Assembly (NCBI RefSeq): GCF_003043455.1 | Contig: NZ_PZGG01000003.1 | Span: forward strand, 16,762-80,761 | Length of the DNA stretch: 64,000 nt | Origin: Staphylococcus simulans | GTDB taxonomy: Bacteria; Bacillota; Bacilli; Staphylococcales; Staphylococcaceae | Reading direction: 5' to 3' | In this document: piece after piece, positions 1-8,578 of the stretch | Position numbering within the stretch: the first letter of the stretch is position 1 | Layout of the letters: every line of letters begins with the position of its first letter | The notes under the pieces: model-generated | Database searches by the model: none | Told to the model about the DNA's origin: nothing | The model's input: the letters and a program-made list of their open reading frames with translations, nothing else | Position numbers and translations under genes: made by a program

Positions 1-324
1 GCAGTTCATAGTGAAGATGCTTTACGCTTTGAAAAAGTCGAAGCTTTAAGAGCGGGCAAACATCCGATTATTTTCACGACCACTATTTTAGAACGCGGCT
101 TCACAATGGCACATTTAGATGTCATTGTGATAGATAGCCAAAGCTTTCAAGCTGCTGCTTTAGTCCAAATTGCAGGACGTACAGGACGCAAATTACAAGA
201 TACAAGCGGATTAGTTTTGTTTTTGCATAATGGTGTCACATTATCTATGGTTCAAGCTAAACGTCAAATCAAACAGATGAATCAACTGGGGTTAAAGAAG
301 GGGTGGCTGGATGCCGAAATGTAA
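1..324 (+). CDS. comFA: ComFA competence helicase, 3' end only (5' end outside the window)
   Basis: The reading frame is open from base 1 and ends at TAA 322-324, giving the last 107 residues. ComFA is a membrane-associated superfamily 2 DNA helicase thought to help pull single-stranded DNA into competent cells. What is seen is the end of the second helicase domain: a T-T-T-I-L-E-R-G block (motif V region) and Q-I-A-G-R-T-G-R, the arginine-finger motif VI. The Walker A and DEAD-type motifs must lie upstream of the window. The gene overlaps comFC by 14 bases, so the two are translationally coupled. Family identity is firm because motif VI and the comFC neighbour agree; whether the full gene is intact cannot be judged. 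Confidence 0.9.
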   Translation, partial: AVHSEDALRFEKVEALRAGKHPIIFTTTILERGFTMAHLDVIVIDSQSFQAAALVQIAGRTGRKLQDTSGLVLFLHNGVTLSMVQAKRQIKQMNQLGLKKGWLDAEM

Positions 325-991
325 ATCATGTTTAGCTTCATTTACAGAACCTTTAACAGCCGCCAATTTTTATAAATCTCCTGAAATCTTATGTGAACGT
401 TGCAGAGAAGCGTTTGAAGCGTGTCGTCTAGAAAAAGTGAAATGTTGTCTACGTTGTTTAAAACCCTTAGGCGAAAATGAGGAAGTTTGTTTAGATTGTC
501 AGTTTTTAGCACGGAAGTTCAACTTAATGAACCAACTTTATTGTGATTACCGTTATACAGGTAAAGTACGTGAAACCATACATCAATACAAAATCGCAGG
601 AGATACGGCGATATGTGAAGTCATCGCAAACCGGATTCAATTGCCGAAAGTAAAATATGACTATATCATTCCGATTCCTTCGCCAATCGTTAGAGATCAG
701 CATAGAACATTTAATCCAGTTGAAATGGTGCTAACCGCTAAAGGTATTAACTATCATTCGATACTGCAAACAAATGTCAGACCGAAACAATCAGAGCTGA
801 ATAAAGTGATGCGTGCAAAAGCGCCGAATCCTTTTTATATCAATCCGCAATATCAAAGTGTGGATTTACAAGATAAGCGCATATTACTCATAGATGATAT
901 TTATACAACAGGGCTGACGATTCATCATGCGATTGAAACGCTATTTATCAGAAAAGTTGGAAAAATAGATGTATTTGCTTTTGCTCGATAG
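311..991 (+). CDS. comFC: ComFC-family phosphoribosyltransferase-like competence protein
   Basis: This 226-residue protein has a cysteine-rich N-terminus (CKSC, CERC, CCLRC and CLDC between about residues 4 and 62), consistent with one or two zinc-binding modules. A phosphoribosyltransferase fold follows, with the PRPP-loop signature I-L-L-I-D-D-I-Y-T-T-G near residues 190-200. ComFC proteins are needed for DNA uptake in naturally competent Firmicutes, probably acting with ComFA at the cytoplasmic side of the membrane; the enzymatic substrate is not settled. The ATG at 311 lies inside the comFA end, preceded by the GGGG-rich stretch 297-304. The next gene, hpf, has its own promoter. The call is secure from motif order and operon position. 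Confidence 0.93.
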   Translation: MPKCKSCLASFTEPLTAANFYKSPEILCERCREAFEACRLEKVKCCLRCLKPLGENEEVCLDCQFLARKFNLMNQLYCDYRYTGKVRETIHQYKIAGDTAICEVIANRIQLPKVKYDYIIPIPSPIVRDQHRTFNPVEMVLTAKGINYHSILQTNVRPKQSELNKVMRAKAPNPFYINPQYQSVDLQDKRILLIDDIYTTGLTIHHAIETLFIRKVGKIDVFAFAR

Positions 992-1008
992 TTGAAACAT
1001 GTTATTAT
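975..1008 (+). promoter_or_regulatory. Candidate sigma-A promoter for hpf
   Basis: A -35-like TTGCTC (981-986) is followed after 16 bases by TATTAT (1003-1008), about 55 bases upstream of the hpf start. It overlaps the comFC stop codon. The assignment is by eye only; an alternative -35 (TTGCTT, 975-980) gives a spacer that is too long. Confidence 0.4.
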
Positions 1009-1062
1009 AAAGGTGAGCATTACCAATCAAAACATATATAGAGGTTAAAGGAGTCGATCACT

Positions 1063-1626
1063 ATGATTAGATTTGAAATTCATGGAGACAACCTCACTAT
1101 TACAGACGCAATTCGTAATTACATTGAGGACAAAGTTGGTAAACTAGAACGTTACTTTACAAATGTGCCGAACGTTGATGCACACGTTAAAGTAAAAACT
1201 TACGCCAATTCAAGCACTAAAATTGAAGTGACAATTCCGCTTAAAGACGTGACACTTCGTGCAGAAGAAAGAAACGACGATTTATATGCGGGTATTGACT
1301 TGATCACTAACAAATTAGAACGTCAAGTGCGTAAGTACAAAACACGCGTTAATCGTAAAAAACGCAAAGAGAATGAGAAAGAACCATTCCCATCTATCCC
1401 AGCAGCTACACAAGAAACTGCTGATCAAGATAACAATGATGAAATCGAAATCATTCGTTCTAAACAATTTAGCTTAAAACCAATGGATTCTGAAGAAGCC
1501 GTATTACAAATGGACTTATTAGGTCATGACTTCTTCATCTTTACAGACCGTGATACAGATGGTACAAGCATCGTTTACCGCAGAAAAGATGGAAAATACG
1601 GTTTAATTGAAACAGTTGAAAATTAA
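1063..1626 (+). CDS. hpf: Long-form ribosome hibernation promoting factor
   Basis: The 187-residue protein has the two-domain layout of long HPF. An N-terminal ribosome-binding domain (about residues 1-100, basic, ending in a K/R-rich stretch) is joined by an acidic linker to a C-terminal dimerisation domain (about 128-187). Long HPF binds the 30S decoding region and its C-terminal domain dimerises two ribosomes into inactive 100S particles in stationary phase or stress. AAAGGAG at 1049-1055 fits the ATG at 1063. A terminator follows at 1644-1680, so the gene is probably monocistronic. It sits directly upstream of secA, as in other staphylococci. Nothing about the sequence is unusual. Confidence 0.95.
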   Translation: MIRFEIHGDNLTITDAIRNYIEDKVGKLERYFTNVPNVDAHVKVKTYANSSTKIEVTIPLKDVTLRAEERNDDLYAGIDLITNKLERQVRKYKTRVNRKKRKENEKEPFPSIPAATQETADQDNNDEIEIIRSKQFSLKPMDSEEAVLQMDLLGHDFFIFTDRDTDGTSIVYRRKDGKYGLIETVEN

Positions 1627-1643
1627 TAATTCATGTCTCATAA

Positions 1644-1680
1644 GAGGCTCGCAGCTGTGGTGGTTGCGGGTCTCTTTTTT
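1644..1680 (+). terminator. Intrinsic terminator after hpf
   Basis: Arms GAGGCTCGCA (1644-1653) and TGCGGGTCTC (1665-1674) pair with one mismatch and G-U pairs and are followed by a run of Ts to 1680. Confidence 0.85.
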
Positions 1681-1964
1681 GATGACTATTGGTTTCAAAG
1701 ATTAAGTTTGTATTAATAAGATTGTATTTGATTGATTTCAGTAAGTTGAACGTGTCAAAATATAGGGGATATGTTTGAAACGTGTGATGCACAAACAACA
1801 CAAATAGAAACTTTGGATTAAGTGAAGAAAATCATAAACACTGATGCTTATAAATAAAGGATTATCAACTATTAGAATGAGTATATAAGTGTAACTTTTA
1901 CGATATAAATGGTAAGATGAATTGTTGTAAGCCAAACAGTTTTTATACCAAAGGAGCGAACAGA
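1681..1964. other. Intergenic region between hpf terminator and secA
   Basis: About 280 bases without a credible gene. It must hold the secA promoter. AT-rich boxes near 1880-1910 are candidates, but no -35/-10 pair stands out. The secA ribosome binding site AAGGAG lies at 1951-1956. I see no riboswitch-like or repeat structure. Confidence 0.5.
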
Positions 1965-4493
1965 ATGGGTTTTTTATCAAAAATTGTTGACGGCAATAAG
2001 AGAGAAATTAAACGCCTAGGTAAGCAAGCGGACAAAGTACTCGCATTAGAAGAGGAAATGTCGATTCTTACTGATGAAGAAATTAGAAATAAAACACAAG
2101 AACTTAAAGAACGAGTTCAAGCTGAAGAAGATGTAGTAAAACAAGATAAAATATTAGACGAAATCCTTCCTGAAGCCTTTGCTTTAGTAAGAGAAGGAGC
2201 TAAACGTGTATTCAACATGTCACCTTACCGTGTCCAAGTCATGGGCGGTATCGCGATTCATAACGGTGACATTTCGGAAATGAGAACCGGTGAAGGTAAA
2301 ACGTTGACAGCAACAATGCCGACGTACTTGAACGCTTTAGCAGGTCGCGGCGTACACGTTATTACAGTCAACGAATATTTAGCAAGTGTACAAAGTGAAG
2401 AAATGGCTGAGTTATATAACTTCTTAGGTTTATCTGTAGGATTAAACTTAAACAGTTTATCAACAGAGGAAAAACGTCAAGCCTATAATGAAGACATTAC
2501 GTATAGTACAAATAACGAACTTGGTTTCGATTACTTACGTGACAACATGGTGAACTATGCAGAAGAGCGTGTTATGCGCCCGCTTCACTTCGCCATCATT
2601 GATGAGGTCGACTCTATCTTAATTGACGAAGCACGTACACCATTGATTATTTCTGGTGAAGCAGAAAAATCAACATCACTTTATACGCAAGCGAACGTCT
2701 TCGCGAAAATGTTGAAAGCTGAAGATGACTATAACTATGATGAAAAAACAAAATCTGTTCAATTAACAGATCAAGGTGCAGATAAAGCTGAACGTATGTT
2801 TAAATTGGACAACTTATACGATTTAAACAACGTGGATATCATTACGCATATCAATACAGCATTACGTGCGAACTACACATTACAACGTGACGTCGACTAC
2901 ATGGTGACAGACGGTGAAGTGTTAATCGTTGACCAATTTACAGGTCGTACAATGCCAGGTCGTCGTTTCTCAGAAGGGTTGCACCAAGCGATTGAAGCAA
3001 AAGAAGGCGTGCAAATCCAAAACGAATCTAAAACAATGGCATCGATTACGTTCCAAAACTTCTTCCGTATGTACAACAAATTATCTGGTATGACAGGTAC
3101 TGCGAAAACTGAGGAAGAAGAATTCCGTAACATCTATAACATGACAGTGACGCAAATTCCGACAAACCGTCCTGTACAACGTATCGATAAACCTGATTTG
3201 ATTTATATCAGTCAAAAAGGTAAATTCGACGCGGTGGTTGAAGATGTTGTAGAAAAACATAAAAAAGGCCAACCGATTTTGTTAGGTACAGTAGCGGTTG
3301 AAACCAGTGAATACATTTCTAAGCTATTGAAAAAACGTGGCGTGCGTCATGATGTCTTAAACGCGAAAAACCATGAACGTGAAGCGGAAATCGTTTCTAC
3401 TGCAGGTCAAAAAGGTGCCGTTACGATTGCGACAAACATGGCCGGTCGTGGTACGGATATCAAACTTGGCGAAGGTGTCGAAGAACTTGGCGGTTTAGCA
3501 GTTATCGGTACAGAACGTCATGAATCACGTCGTATTGATGACCAATTACGTGGTCGTTCTGGACGTCAAGGTGACAAAGGTGAAAGTCGTTTCTACTTAT
3601 CACTTCAAGACGAATTAATGGTACGTTTCGGTTCAGAACGTCTTCAAAATATGATGGGCCGTTTAGGTATGGATGATTCTACACCGATTGAATCTAAAAT
3701 GGTTTCTCGTGCTGTAGAGTCTGCACAAAAACGTGTAGAAGGTAATAACTTCGATGCGCGTAAACGTATCCTTGAATATGACGAAGTCTTACGTAAACAA
3801 CGTGAAATTATCTACGGTGAACGTAACAGCATTATTGATAATGAAGAAAGTTCTGATCTTGTGAAAACAATGATGCGTTCAACATTAGACCGTGCTATCA
3901 ATTATTATGTAAACGATGATTTAGATGAAGTAGATTACGATCCATTCATTAATTATGTAGAAGATATTTTCTTACACGAAGGTGAATTAGACATCTCTGA
4001 AATCAAAGGTAAAGATAGAGAAGATATCTTTGATACGGTATGGGCTAAAGTTGAAGCTGCTTATGAAAAACAAAAAGCCAATATTCCTGAACAATTCAAT
4101 GAATTCGAACGTATGATTTTATTACGTTCTATTGATAGTCGTTGGACTGACCATATCGATACGATGGACCAATTGCGTCAAGGTATTCATTTACGTTCAT
4201 ACGGACAACAAAACCCACTACGTGATTATCAAAACGAAGGTCATCAACTCTTCGATAATATGATGATGAATATCGAAGAAGATGTCAGCAAATATATCCT
4301 TAAGTCTGTTATCACAGTAGAAGATGATGTGGAACGTGATAAAGCAAAGGAGTATAAAGGAGAGCATGTTTCAGCTGAAGACGGTAAAGAAAAAGTCAAA
4401 GCGAAACCGATTGTGAAAGGTGACCAAGTCGGCCGAAACGATCCTTGTCCGTGCGGAAGCGGCAAAAAATATAAAAACTGCTGCGGCAAATAG
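1965..4493 (+). CDS. secA: Preprotein translocase ATPase SecA (SecA1)
   Basis: SecA is the ATP-driven motor of the Sec pathway, pushing unfolded preproteins through SecYEG at the membrane. The 842-residue product has the usual length. Visible motifs are Walker A (M-R-T-G-E-G-K-T, residues 106-113), the D-E-V-D-S Walker B region near 209, the helicase motif G-R-G-T-D-I-K, the [11 protein letters not shown] motif, and a C-terminal SEC-C zinc motif (C-x-C-x8-C-C) preceded by a charged linker. The ATG at 1965 is chosen over upstream in-frame codons because AAGGAG sits nine bases before it and it gives the canonical M-G-F-L start. This is the housekeeping SecA1: it adjoins prfB and keeps the SEC-C tail. 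No irregularity is seen. Confidence 0.98.
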   Translation: MGFLSKIVDGNKREIKRLGKQADKVLALEEEMSILTDEEIRNKTQELKERVQAEEDVVKQDKILDEILPEAFALVREGAKRVFNMSPYRVQVMGGIAIHNGDISEMRTGEGKTLTATMPTYLNALAGRGVHVITVNEYLASVQSEEMAELYNFLGLSVGLNLNSLSTEEKRQAYNEDITYSTNNELGFDYLRDNMVNYAEERVMRPLHFAIIDEVDSILIDEARTPLIISGEAEKSTSLYTQANVFAKMLKAEDDYNYDEKTKSVQLTDQGADKAERMFKLDNLYDLNNVDIITHINTALRANYTLQRDVDYMVTDGEVLIVDQFTGRTMPGRRFSEGLHQAIEAKEGVQIQNESKTMASITFQNFFRMYNKLSGMTGTAKTEEEEFRNIYNMTVTQIPTNRPVQRIDKPDLIYISQKGKFDAVVEDVVEKHKKGQPILLGTVAVETSEYISKLLKKRGVRHDVLNAKNHEREAEIVSTAGQKGAVTIATNMAGRGTDIKLGEGVEELGGLAVIGTERHESRRIDDQLRGRSGRQGDKGESRFYLSLQDELMVRFGSERLQNMMGRLGMDDSTPIESKMVSRAVESAQKRVEGNNFDARKRILEYDEVLRKQREIIYGERNSIIDNEESSDLVKTMMRSTLDRAINYYVNDDLDEVDYDPFINYVEDIFLHEGELDISEIKGKDREDIFDTVWAKVEAAYEKQKANIPEQFNEFERMILLRSIDSRWTDHIDTMDQLRQGIHLRSYGQQNPLRDYQNEGHQLFDNMMMNIEEDVSKYILKSVITVEDDVERDKAKEYKGEHVSAEDGKEKVKAKPIVKGDQVGRNDPCPCGSGKKYKNCCGK

Positions 4494-4503
4494 AGTGAAT
4501 TTC

Positions 4504-4568
4504 TAAGAACCATTGCGCAATGTAAGGAGGAAGTTATTATCTTCCTTACAGGCAGTCGGTTCTTTTTC
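4504..4568 (+). terminator. Terminator between secA and prfB
   Basis: The outer arms AGAACC and GGTTCT enclose an inner stem around GTAAGG(A)GGAAG / CTTCCTTAC, followed by TTTTTC. It probably ends most secA transcripts, so prfB likely has its own promoter in 4570-4640. Confidence 0.7.
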
Positions 4569-4651
4569 TAATTCAAGACTATCTGTCAGATATGCTAAAA
4601 TAAGACAAGTATAGAACAAACTAATCAATCAATGTACAGGAGAGAAAAAAG

Positions 4652-5768
4652 ATGGAACTATCTGAAATTAAGCGTAATATCGCGAATTATAGTGAAAAAC
4701 TAGAACAACTTAGGGGGTCTCTTTGACTTAGAAGAAAAAGAGACAAACATCCAAGAATATGAAGAAATGATGACAGAACCGACATTCTGGGATGATCAAA
4801 ATAAAGCGCAAGAAATTATCGATAAAAATAATGCGTTAAAATCGGTGGTTCAAGGTTATCGTGATTTAGAAGCGGAAATCGAAGACATGAATGCGACGCA
4901 CGAGTTACTGCAAGAAGAATATGATGAAGATTTAAAAGCAGACTTAGAAGAAGAAACCATGAACTTCAAAGGTAAATTAGATCAATTTGAATTACAGTTA
5001 TTATTAAATGGACCATATGATGATAACAACGCAATCTTAGAATTGCATCCAGGTGCTGGCGGTACTGAATCACAAGACTGGGCGAGCATGTTGCTGCGTA
5101 TGTATCAACGTTATGCTGAAGATAAAAACTTTAAAGTAGAAGTGGCAGATTATTTACCAGGTGATGAAGCAGGCGTCAAAAGTGTGACGTTGTTAATCAA
5201 AGGCCATAATGCGTATGGCTATTTAAAAGCTGAAAAAGGTGTGCATCGTTTAGTACGTATTTCACCGTTCGACTCATCAGGCAGACGTCATACATCATTC
5301 GTATCTTGTGATGTCATCCCTGAATTCAATAATAATGAAATCGAAATTGATATTAATCCAGATGATATTACAGTCGATACATTCAGAGCATCAGGTGCCG
5401 GTGGTCAGCACATCAACAAAACAGAATCAGCTATCCGTATTACCCACCATCCAACTGGTATTGTCGTTAATAACCAAAACGAACGTTCACAAATTAAGAA
5501 CCGTGAAGCGGCAATGAAAATGTTGAAATCGAAATTGTATCAATTGAAATTAGAAGAACAAGAAAAAGAAATGGCTGAAATCCGAGGAGAACAAAAAGAC
5601 ATCGGATGGGGCAGCCAGATTCGTTCATATGTCTTCCACCCATATTCAATGGTAAAAGATCACCGTACGAATGAAGAAACAGGTAACGTTAATGCGGTCA
5701 TGGATGGAGAAATCGGTCCATTCATTGAAGCTTACTTACGTACACAAATGGATAATCGTGACGCATAA
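4652..5768 (+). CDS. prfB: Peptide chain release factor 2, expressed by programmed +1 frameshift
   Basis: RF2 recognises UGA and UAA and triggers peptide release. The first 24 codons from ATG 4652 end in CTT followed by TGA (4724-4726) and C. A +1 slip on CTT moves reading to the frame that runs from GAC (4725) to TAA 5766-5768, giving 371 residues. The classic autoregulatory elements are all present: an internal Shine-Dalgarno-like AGGGGG three bases upstream of the shift site, the slippery CTT, and TGA-C as a poor stop. Downstream, the GGQ peptidyl-hydrolysis motif (G-A-G-G-Q-H, at about 5397-5414) and the S-P-F anticodon-mimic tripeptide (at about 5263-5271) are intact. The start has AGGAGAG upstream at 4639-4645. 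RF2 scarcity should raise frameshifting and restore its own level. Confidence 0.97.
4714..4727 (+). promoter_or_regulatory. RF2 programmed +1 frameshift site
   Basis: The order AGGGGG, TCT, CTT, TGA, C matches the conserved bacterial prfB recoding site. The internal Shine-Dalgarno pairs with 16S rRNA and pushes the ribosome forward when RF2 is limiting. Confidence 0.97.
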
Positions 5769-5779
5769 TGTCACATACC

Positions 5780-5816
5780 AAGACCAGAGTATAATATACT
5801 TTGGTCTTTTATTTTT
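5780..5816 (+). terminator. Intrinsic terminator after prfB
   Basis: A near-perfect hairpin with outer arms AAGACCA (5780-5786) and TGGTCTT (5802-5808) and an AGTATA/TATACT inner stem is followed by TTATTTTT. Confidence 0.92.
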
Positions 5817-5997
5817 CATCAAACAAAAAACATTATTGATAAAAGTAAATTTAGATGTTAAATGCATGAGTTAATATTACTGCTATGTTACAAAGAATTC
5901 TATTAAAAAGGTTAATAAGCGTACTAGTGTCAATGATTTAGTTTAATTGACAGAAGTTTTCTATGATTTAGAGATTAAACGATAGTATAACGTTTAT

Positions 5998-6014
5998 ATT
6001 ACAACTCTATAACA
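5998..6014 (-). promoter_or_regulatory. WalR (YycF) box upstream of the LysM-CHAP gene
   Basis: On the minus strand the sequence reads TGTTATAGAGTTGTAAT, a perfect match to the WalR consensus TGTWAH-N5-TGTWAH. It lies 83 bases before the start of the following hydrolase gene, in the range seen for WalKR-controlled wall hydrolases. It suggests control by the essential WalKR two-component system. Confidence 0.8.
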
Positions 6015-6096
6015 TTCGCCCTAGAGGTGAAGGGTTGTGCTATATTAGATTTATCAATTAATGATTAAAAAATGACAGCAAAGGATGAAATAATAA

Positions 6097-7032
6097 ATGA
6101 AGAAAGCTTTATTACTATCAGCATCATCATTAACTCTATTAACAGCATTGAATGGTGTTGCATCTGCAGAGCAAACGCACGTAGTTAAAGAAGATGCTAA
6201 ATTAAGCGAAGTTGCAGCTTTGTTTGCCACTACTACTGATGAAATTAAATCACTTAATAAATTAAGCCAAGACGAAGTTAAAAAAGATACTGCTTTAGTA
6301 TTACCTGACACAGACGTTGTAGAAGTTAAAGCAGGAGACACTTTAAAATCAATCGCAGCAGCACATAAAATCTCTTTAGATCAATTATACAAATTAAACC
6401 CAGGTGTAACACACATCATTTTACCTGGCGATATTTTAGCAGTTTCTGACAAAGGCGCAGCACACTTAGAAGCATTACATACTGGTAAAGCTGTACCGCA
6501 AGCAGAACAAAAATCTGGTCAAGCAACAGCAAAATATAGTGCACCAGCACACACTACATCAGCACCTGTAAACTACACTGCTGATACAGCTTACAACACA
6601 AGCTATACTAGTTATGAAGCACCATCTTATAACTATTCACAATCATACAGTGCACCAACAACTTCTTATAGTGCACCTTCATACCAAACAAGCGCACCAT
6701 CTTACTATTCAGGTGCTAACCTTTACACAGCAGGTCAATGTACTTCATACGCATTCGATCGTGCAGGCGGTAAAGTAGGTTCAACTTGGGGTAACGCAAA
6801 TAACTGGGCAAACGCAGCGGCAGCAGCAGGACGCACAGTAAACAATATTCCAGCAGCAGGTTCTATCATGCAATCTTCTGCAGGTGCATATGGTCACGTA
6901 GCATATGTTGAAGGCGTTAACAGCGACGGTTCAGTTCGTGTATCTGAAATGAACTACGGTTATGGTCCTGGTGTCGTAACTTCACGTACGATTTCAGCTG
7001 GTCAAGCAAGCGGTTATAACTTCATTCACTAA
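6097..7032 (+). CDS. Secreted LysM-CHAP peptidoglycan hydrolase (SsaA/Sle1-like)
   Basis: The 311-residue precursor begins with a typical signal peptide (basic MKK, hydrophobic core, A-S-A cleavage after about residue 24). Two LysM modules follow (about 25-71 and 74-117), then a Ser/Tyr/Pro/Ala-rich linker (about 140-205), then a C-terminal CHAP domain (about 205-311). The CHAP domain has the catalytic Cys in G-Q-C-T-S-Y-A-F and the His in G-H-V-A-Y-V-E. LysM modules hold the enzyme on the wall, and staphylococcal CHAP domains act as amidase or endopeptidase during septum splitting. The position after prfB matches an SsaA-like gene of S. aureus. It is monocistronic: a WalR box lies upstream and a terminator follows. 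Which named exoprotein it equals cannot be decided from sequence alone. Confidence 0.93.
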   Translation: MKKALLLSASSLTLLTALNGVASAEQTHVVKEDAKLSEVAALFATTTDEIKSLNKLSQDEVKKDTALVLPDTDVVEVKAGDTLKSIAAAHKISLDQLYKLNPGVTHIILPGDILAVSDKGAAHLEALHTGKAVPQAEQKSGQATAKYSAPAHTTSAPVNYTADTAYNTSYTSYEAPSYNYSQSYSAPTTSYSAPSYQTSAPSYYSGANLYTAGQCTSYAFDRAGGKVGSTWGNANNWANAAAAAGRTVNNIPAAGSIMQSSAGAYGHVAYVEGVNSDGSVRVSEMNYGYGPGVVTSRTISAGQASGYNFIH

Positions 7033-7047
7033 TTTAAAAATGATTCG

Positions 7048-7082
7048 CACTGTTCTCTATTTAGAGGATGGTGCTTTTTTTA
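7048..7082 (+). terminator. Intrinsic terminator after the LysM-CHAP gene
   Basis: Arms GCACTGTTCTC and GAGGATGGTGC with a six-base loop precede TTTTTTT. Confidence 0.9.
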
Positions 7083-7299
7083 TTGTTAAAGATAGAAATG
7101 TAAAGGTTAAGTAAATCGGAAATAAATGGTTTAAATTATAGAAAGAAAAATGGTAAAGTTAAAGCAACTTCAGACATTGAGTGAAGCAAAACCCTATACA
7201 TTGTTGAAAGATTCATAAATATAAACTCTTTATTCGTTATATTTCCGCTAGTAAAAGAAAAATGTTTTAATAAAATAGAAAGTAATCGTGATAAAGTGC

Positions 7300-7329
7300 T
7301 TGATATGTATTCGTGTATGCGGGTATAAT
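7300..7329 (+). promoter_or_regulatory. Sigma-A promoter for the HD-domain gene
   Basis: TTGATA (7300-7305), an 18-base spacer and a perfect TATAAT (7324-7329) lie 33 bases upstream of the start codon. The remaining 7083-7299 stretch shows nothing recognisable. Confidence 0.7.
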
Positions 7330-7361
7330 ATTTGATTAAATAGATAAGGGGTGAGCTCAAC

Positions 7362-8003
7362 GTGGGTGTACATCAATATTTTAAAAGATTATCCGATTTA
7401 GAAAAGCTGATACGCTTGCCTGGTAAATTCAAGTATTTTGAGCATAATGTAGCAGCACATTCATTTAAAGTAACGAAAATAGCGCAATACTTAGCCACAG
7501 TAGAAGAACATCACGGCAATGAAATTGATTGGAAAAGTTTATATGAAAAAGCTTTAAATCATGATTTTGCGGAAGTATTTACAGGTGATATTAAAACGCC
7601 GGTGAAATATGCCAGCCGCGATTTGAAAAAATTGTTCTCGCAAGTGGAAGAAGAAATGGTAGATAATTTTATCAGAGAAGAATTCCCTGAAGAATATCAA
7701 GATGTTTACAGAGAACGTCTGCAAGAAGGTAAAGATGATTCTTTAGAAGGACAAATTCTGGCAGTCGCAGATAAAATTGATTTATTATATGAAACATTTG
7801 GTGAAATTCAAAAGCGTAATCCAGATTCACTTTTCTTTGAAATTTATGAAATGTCTTTAGAAACAATTATGCAGTTTGATCACTTAGTGTCCGTTCAAGA
7901 TTTTATCGAGAACGTCATCCCTGAAATGTTAACGGAAAACTTCATTCCACGTTCAGAATTACGAGAATTAACAATGTCGATTTTAAATAAAAGAGACGGG
8001 TGA
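7362..8003 (+). CDS. HD-domain phosphohydrolase, YfbR-like
   Basis: The 213-residue soluble protein carries the metal-binding HD-superfamily pattern. A histidine sits in A-A-H-S-F-K-V (about residue 31), the N-H-D-F-A-E pair near 67-68, and a distal Asp in the A-D-K-I-D-L segment. The arrangement H...HD...D resembles YfbR-type 5'-deoxynucleotidases, which remove phosphate from deoxynucleoside monophosphates, but the substrate here is only inferred. The start is GTG at 7362 behind AAGGGGTG. The gene ends six bases before the CsbA homologue, so the two form a small operon. A staphylococcal orthologue occupies the same place between the SsaA-like gene and uvrB. Confidence 0.82.
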   Translation: MGVHQYFKRLSDLEKLIRLPGKFKYFEHNVAAHSFKVTKIAQYLATVEEHHGNEIDWKSLYEKALNHDFAEVFTGDIKTPVKYASRDLKKLFSQVEEEMVDNFIREEFPEEYQDVYRERLQEGKDDSLEGQILAVADKIDLLYETFGEIQKRNPDSLFFEIYEMSLETIMQFDHLVSVQDFIENVIPEMLTENFIPRSELRELTMSILNKRDG

Positions 8004-8009
8004 CCGCTT

Positions 8010-8252
8010 ATGCTTCTCATTTGGTATCTTTGTGCCTCATTTTTCCCATGTATACTTGTCGTACTTTTCAGTGTAGTAACGAAAAATAAATGGGTCGGTG
8101 CAATTGTGACATTAATGCTGATCGGCGGTTCAATTTATAAAGGATTCTTTCATAGTGAATGGATTATTTTTATAGACGTTGTCTCTCTGCTGGCTGGTTT
8201 TGTGATTGTAGATCAATTGCGTCTTCATAAGCAGCATGAAGATGATCGCTGA
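8010..8252 (+). CDS. csbA: CsbA family small membrane protein
   Basis: This 80-residue protein has three predicted membrane segments (about 2-21, 28-46 and 50-68) and a short charged tail. In Bacillus subtilis csbA is a sigma-B-controlled gene directly upstream of uvrBA, and the same order is seen here. Length and hydropathy fit that family. The function is unknown. It is co-transcribed with the upstream HD-domain gene (six-base gap), and a hairpin follows at 8266-8300. I see no sigma-B promoter in front of it. Confidence 0.75.
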   Translation: MLLIWYLCASFFPCILVVLFSVVTKNKWVGAIVTLMLIGGSIYKGFFHSEWIIFIDVVSLLAGFVIVDQLRLHKQHEDDR

Positions 8253-8265
8253 ATAGAAATGAAAC

Positions 8266-8300
8266 AGGTGCTTGTCTAAAAAAGACAAGTGCTTTTTGTT
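8266..8300 (+). terminator. Intrinsic terminator after csbA
   Basis: Arms CTTGTCT (8271-8277) and AGACAAG (8283-8289) are followed by TGCTTTTTG. Confidence 0.8.
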
Positions 8301-8320
8301 TGGGAAAATTATGGTTTTTA

Positions 8321-8334
8321 CGAACAGATGTTTG
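8321..8334 (+). promoter_or_regulatory. LexA (SOS) box for uvrBA
   Basis: CGAACAGATGTTTG matches the Gram-positive LexA operator CGAAC-N4-GTTCG except for one base. It abuts the TTGACA at 8342. uvrB and uvrA are known SOS genes in Firmicutes. Confidence 0.8.
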
Positions 8335-8341
8335 TATCTTT

Positions 8342-8368
8342 TTGACAGAATCTGTTACAATATATAGT
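8342..8368 (+). promoter_or_regulatory. Candidate uvrBA promoter
   Basis: A perfect TTGACA -35 (8342-8347) is followed by TATAGT (8363-8368) with a short 15-base spacer. The LexA box lies just upstream. This leaves an unusually long leader of about 200 bases before uvrB. Confidence 0.5.
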
Positions 8369-8429
8369 GATGTAAAAAGTTTGAAATAGAGTAATTGAGA
8401 GTATAGAAAGACTAAATAGAACGATGAAA

Positions 8430-8530
8430 TGAGATTTTGAGAAGTTGCGAATTAACCAGCTTAATTGCAATCTCAACATGAAATATATGGTTGGGACAGA
8501 CGACACGTGTCTCAACCTCTTTATATTTTA
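8430..8530 (+). other. Structured uvrB leader with a terminator-like hairpin
   Basis: Two hairpins lie in the leader. One pairs TTGC(G)AATT with AATTGCAA. The other pairs GGTTGGGACA (8489-8498) with TGTCTCAACC (8509-8518), followed by the T-rich TCTTTATATTTT. The second resembles the GGTTGGGACA...TGTCCCAACC palindromes scattered through staphylococcal intergenic DNA. It could attenuate uvrBA or end a short leader RNA. No ORF is present. Confidence 0.5.
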
Positions 8531-8578
8531 AATCACATCTCTCTATAGAAATGTCAATAAAGGAGGATACCGAATTTT

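Noticed and set aside
1738..1980. 80-codon minus-strand frame between hpf and secA
   Set aside because: No ribosome binding site, odd composition rich in Tyr, Cys and Ile, and it runs into the secA start.
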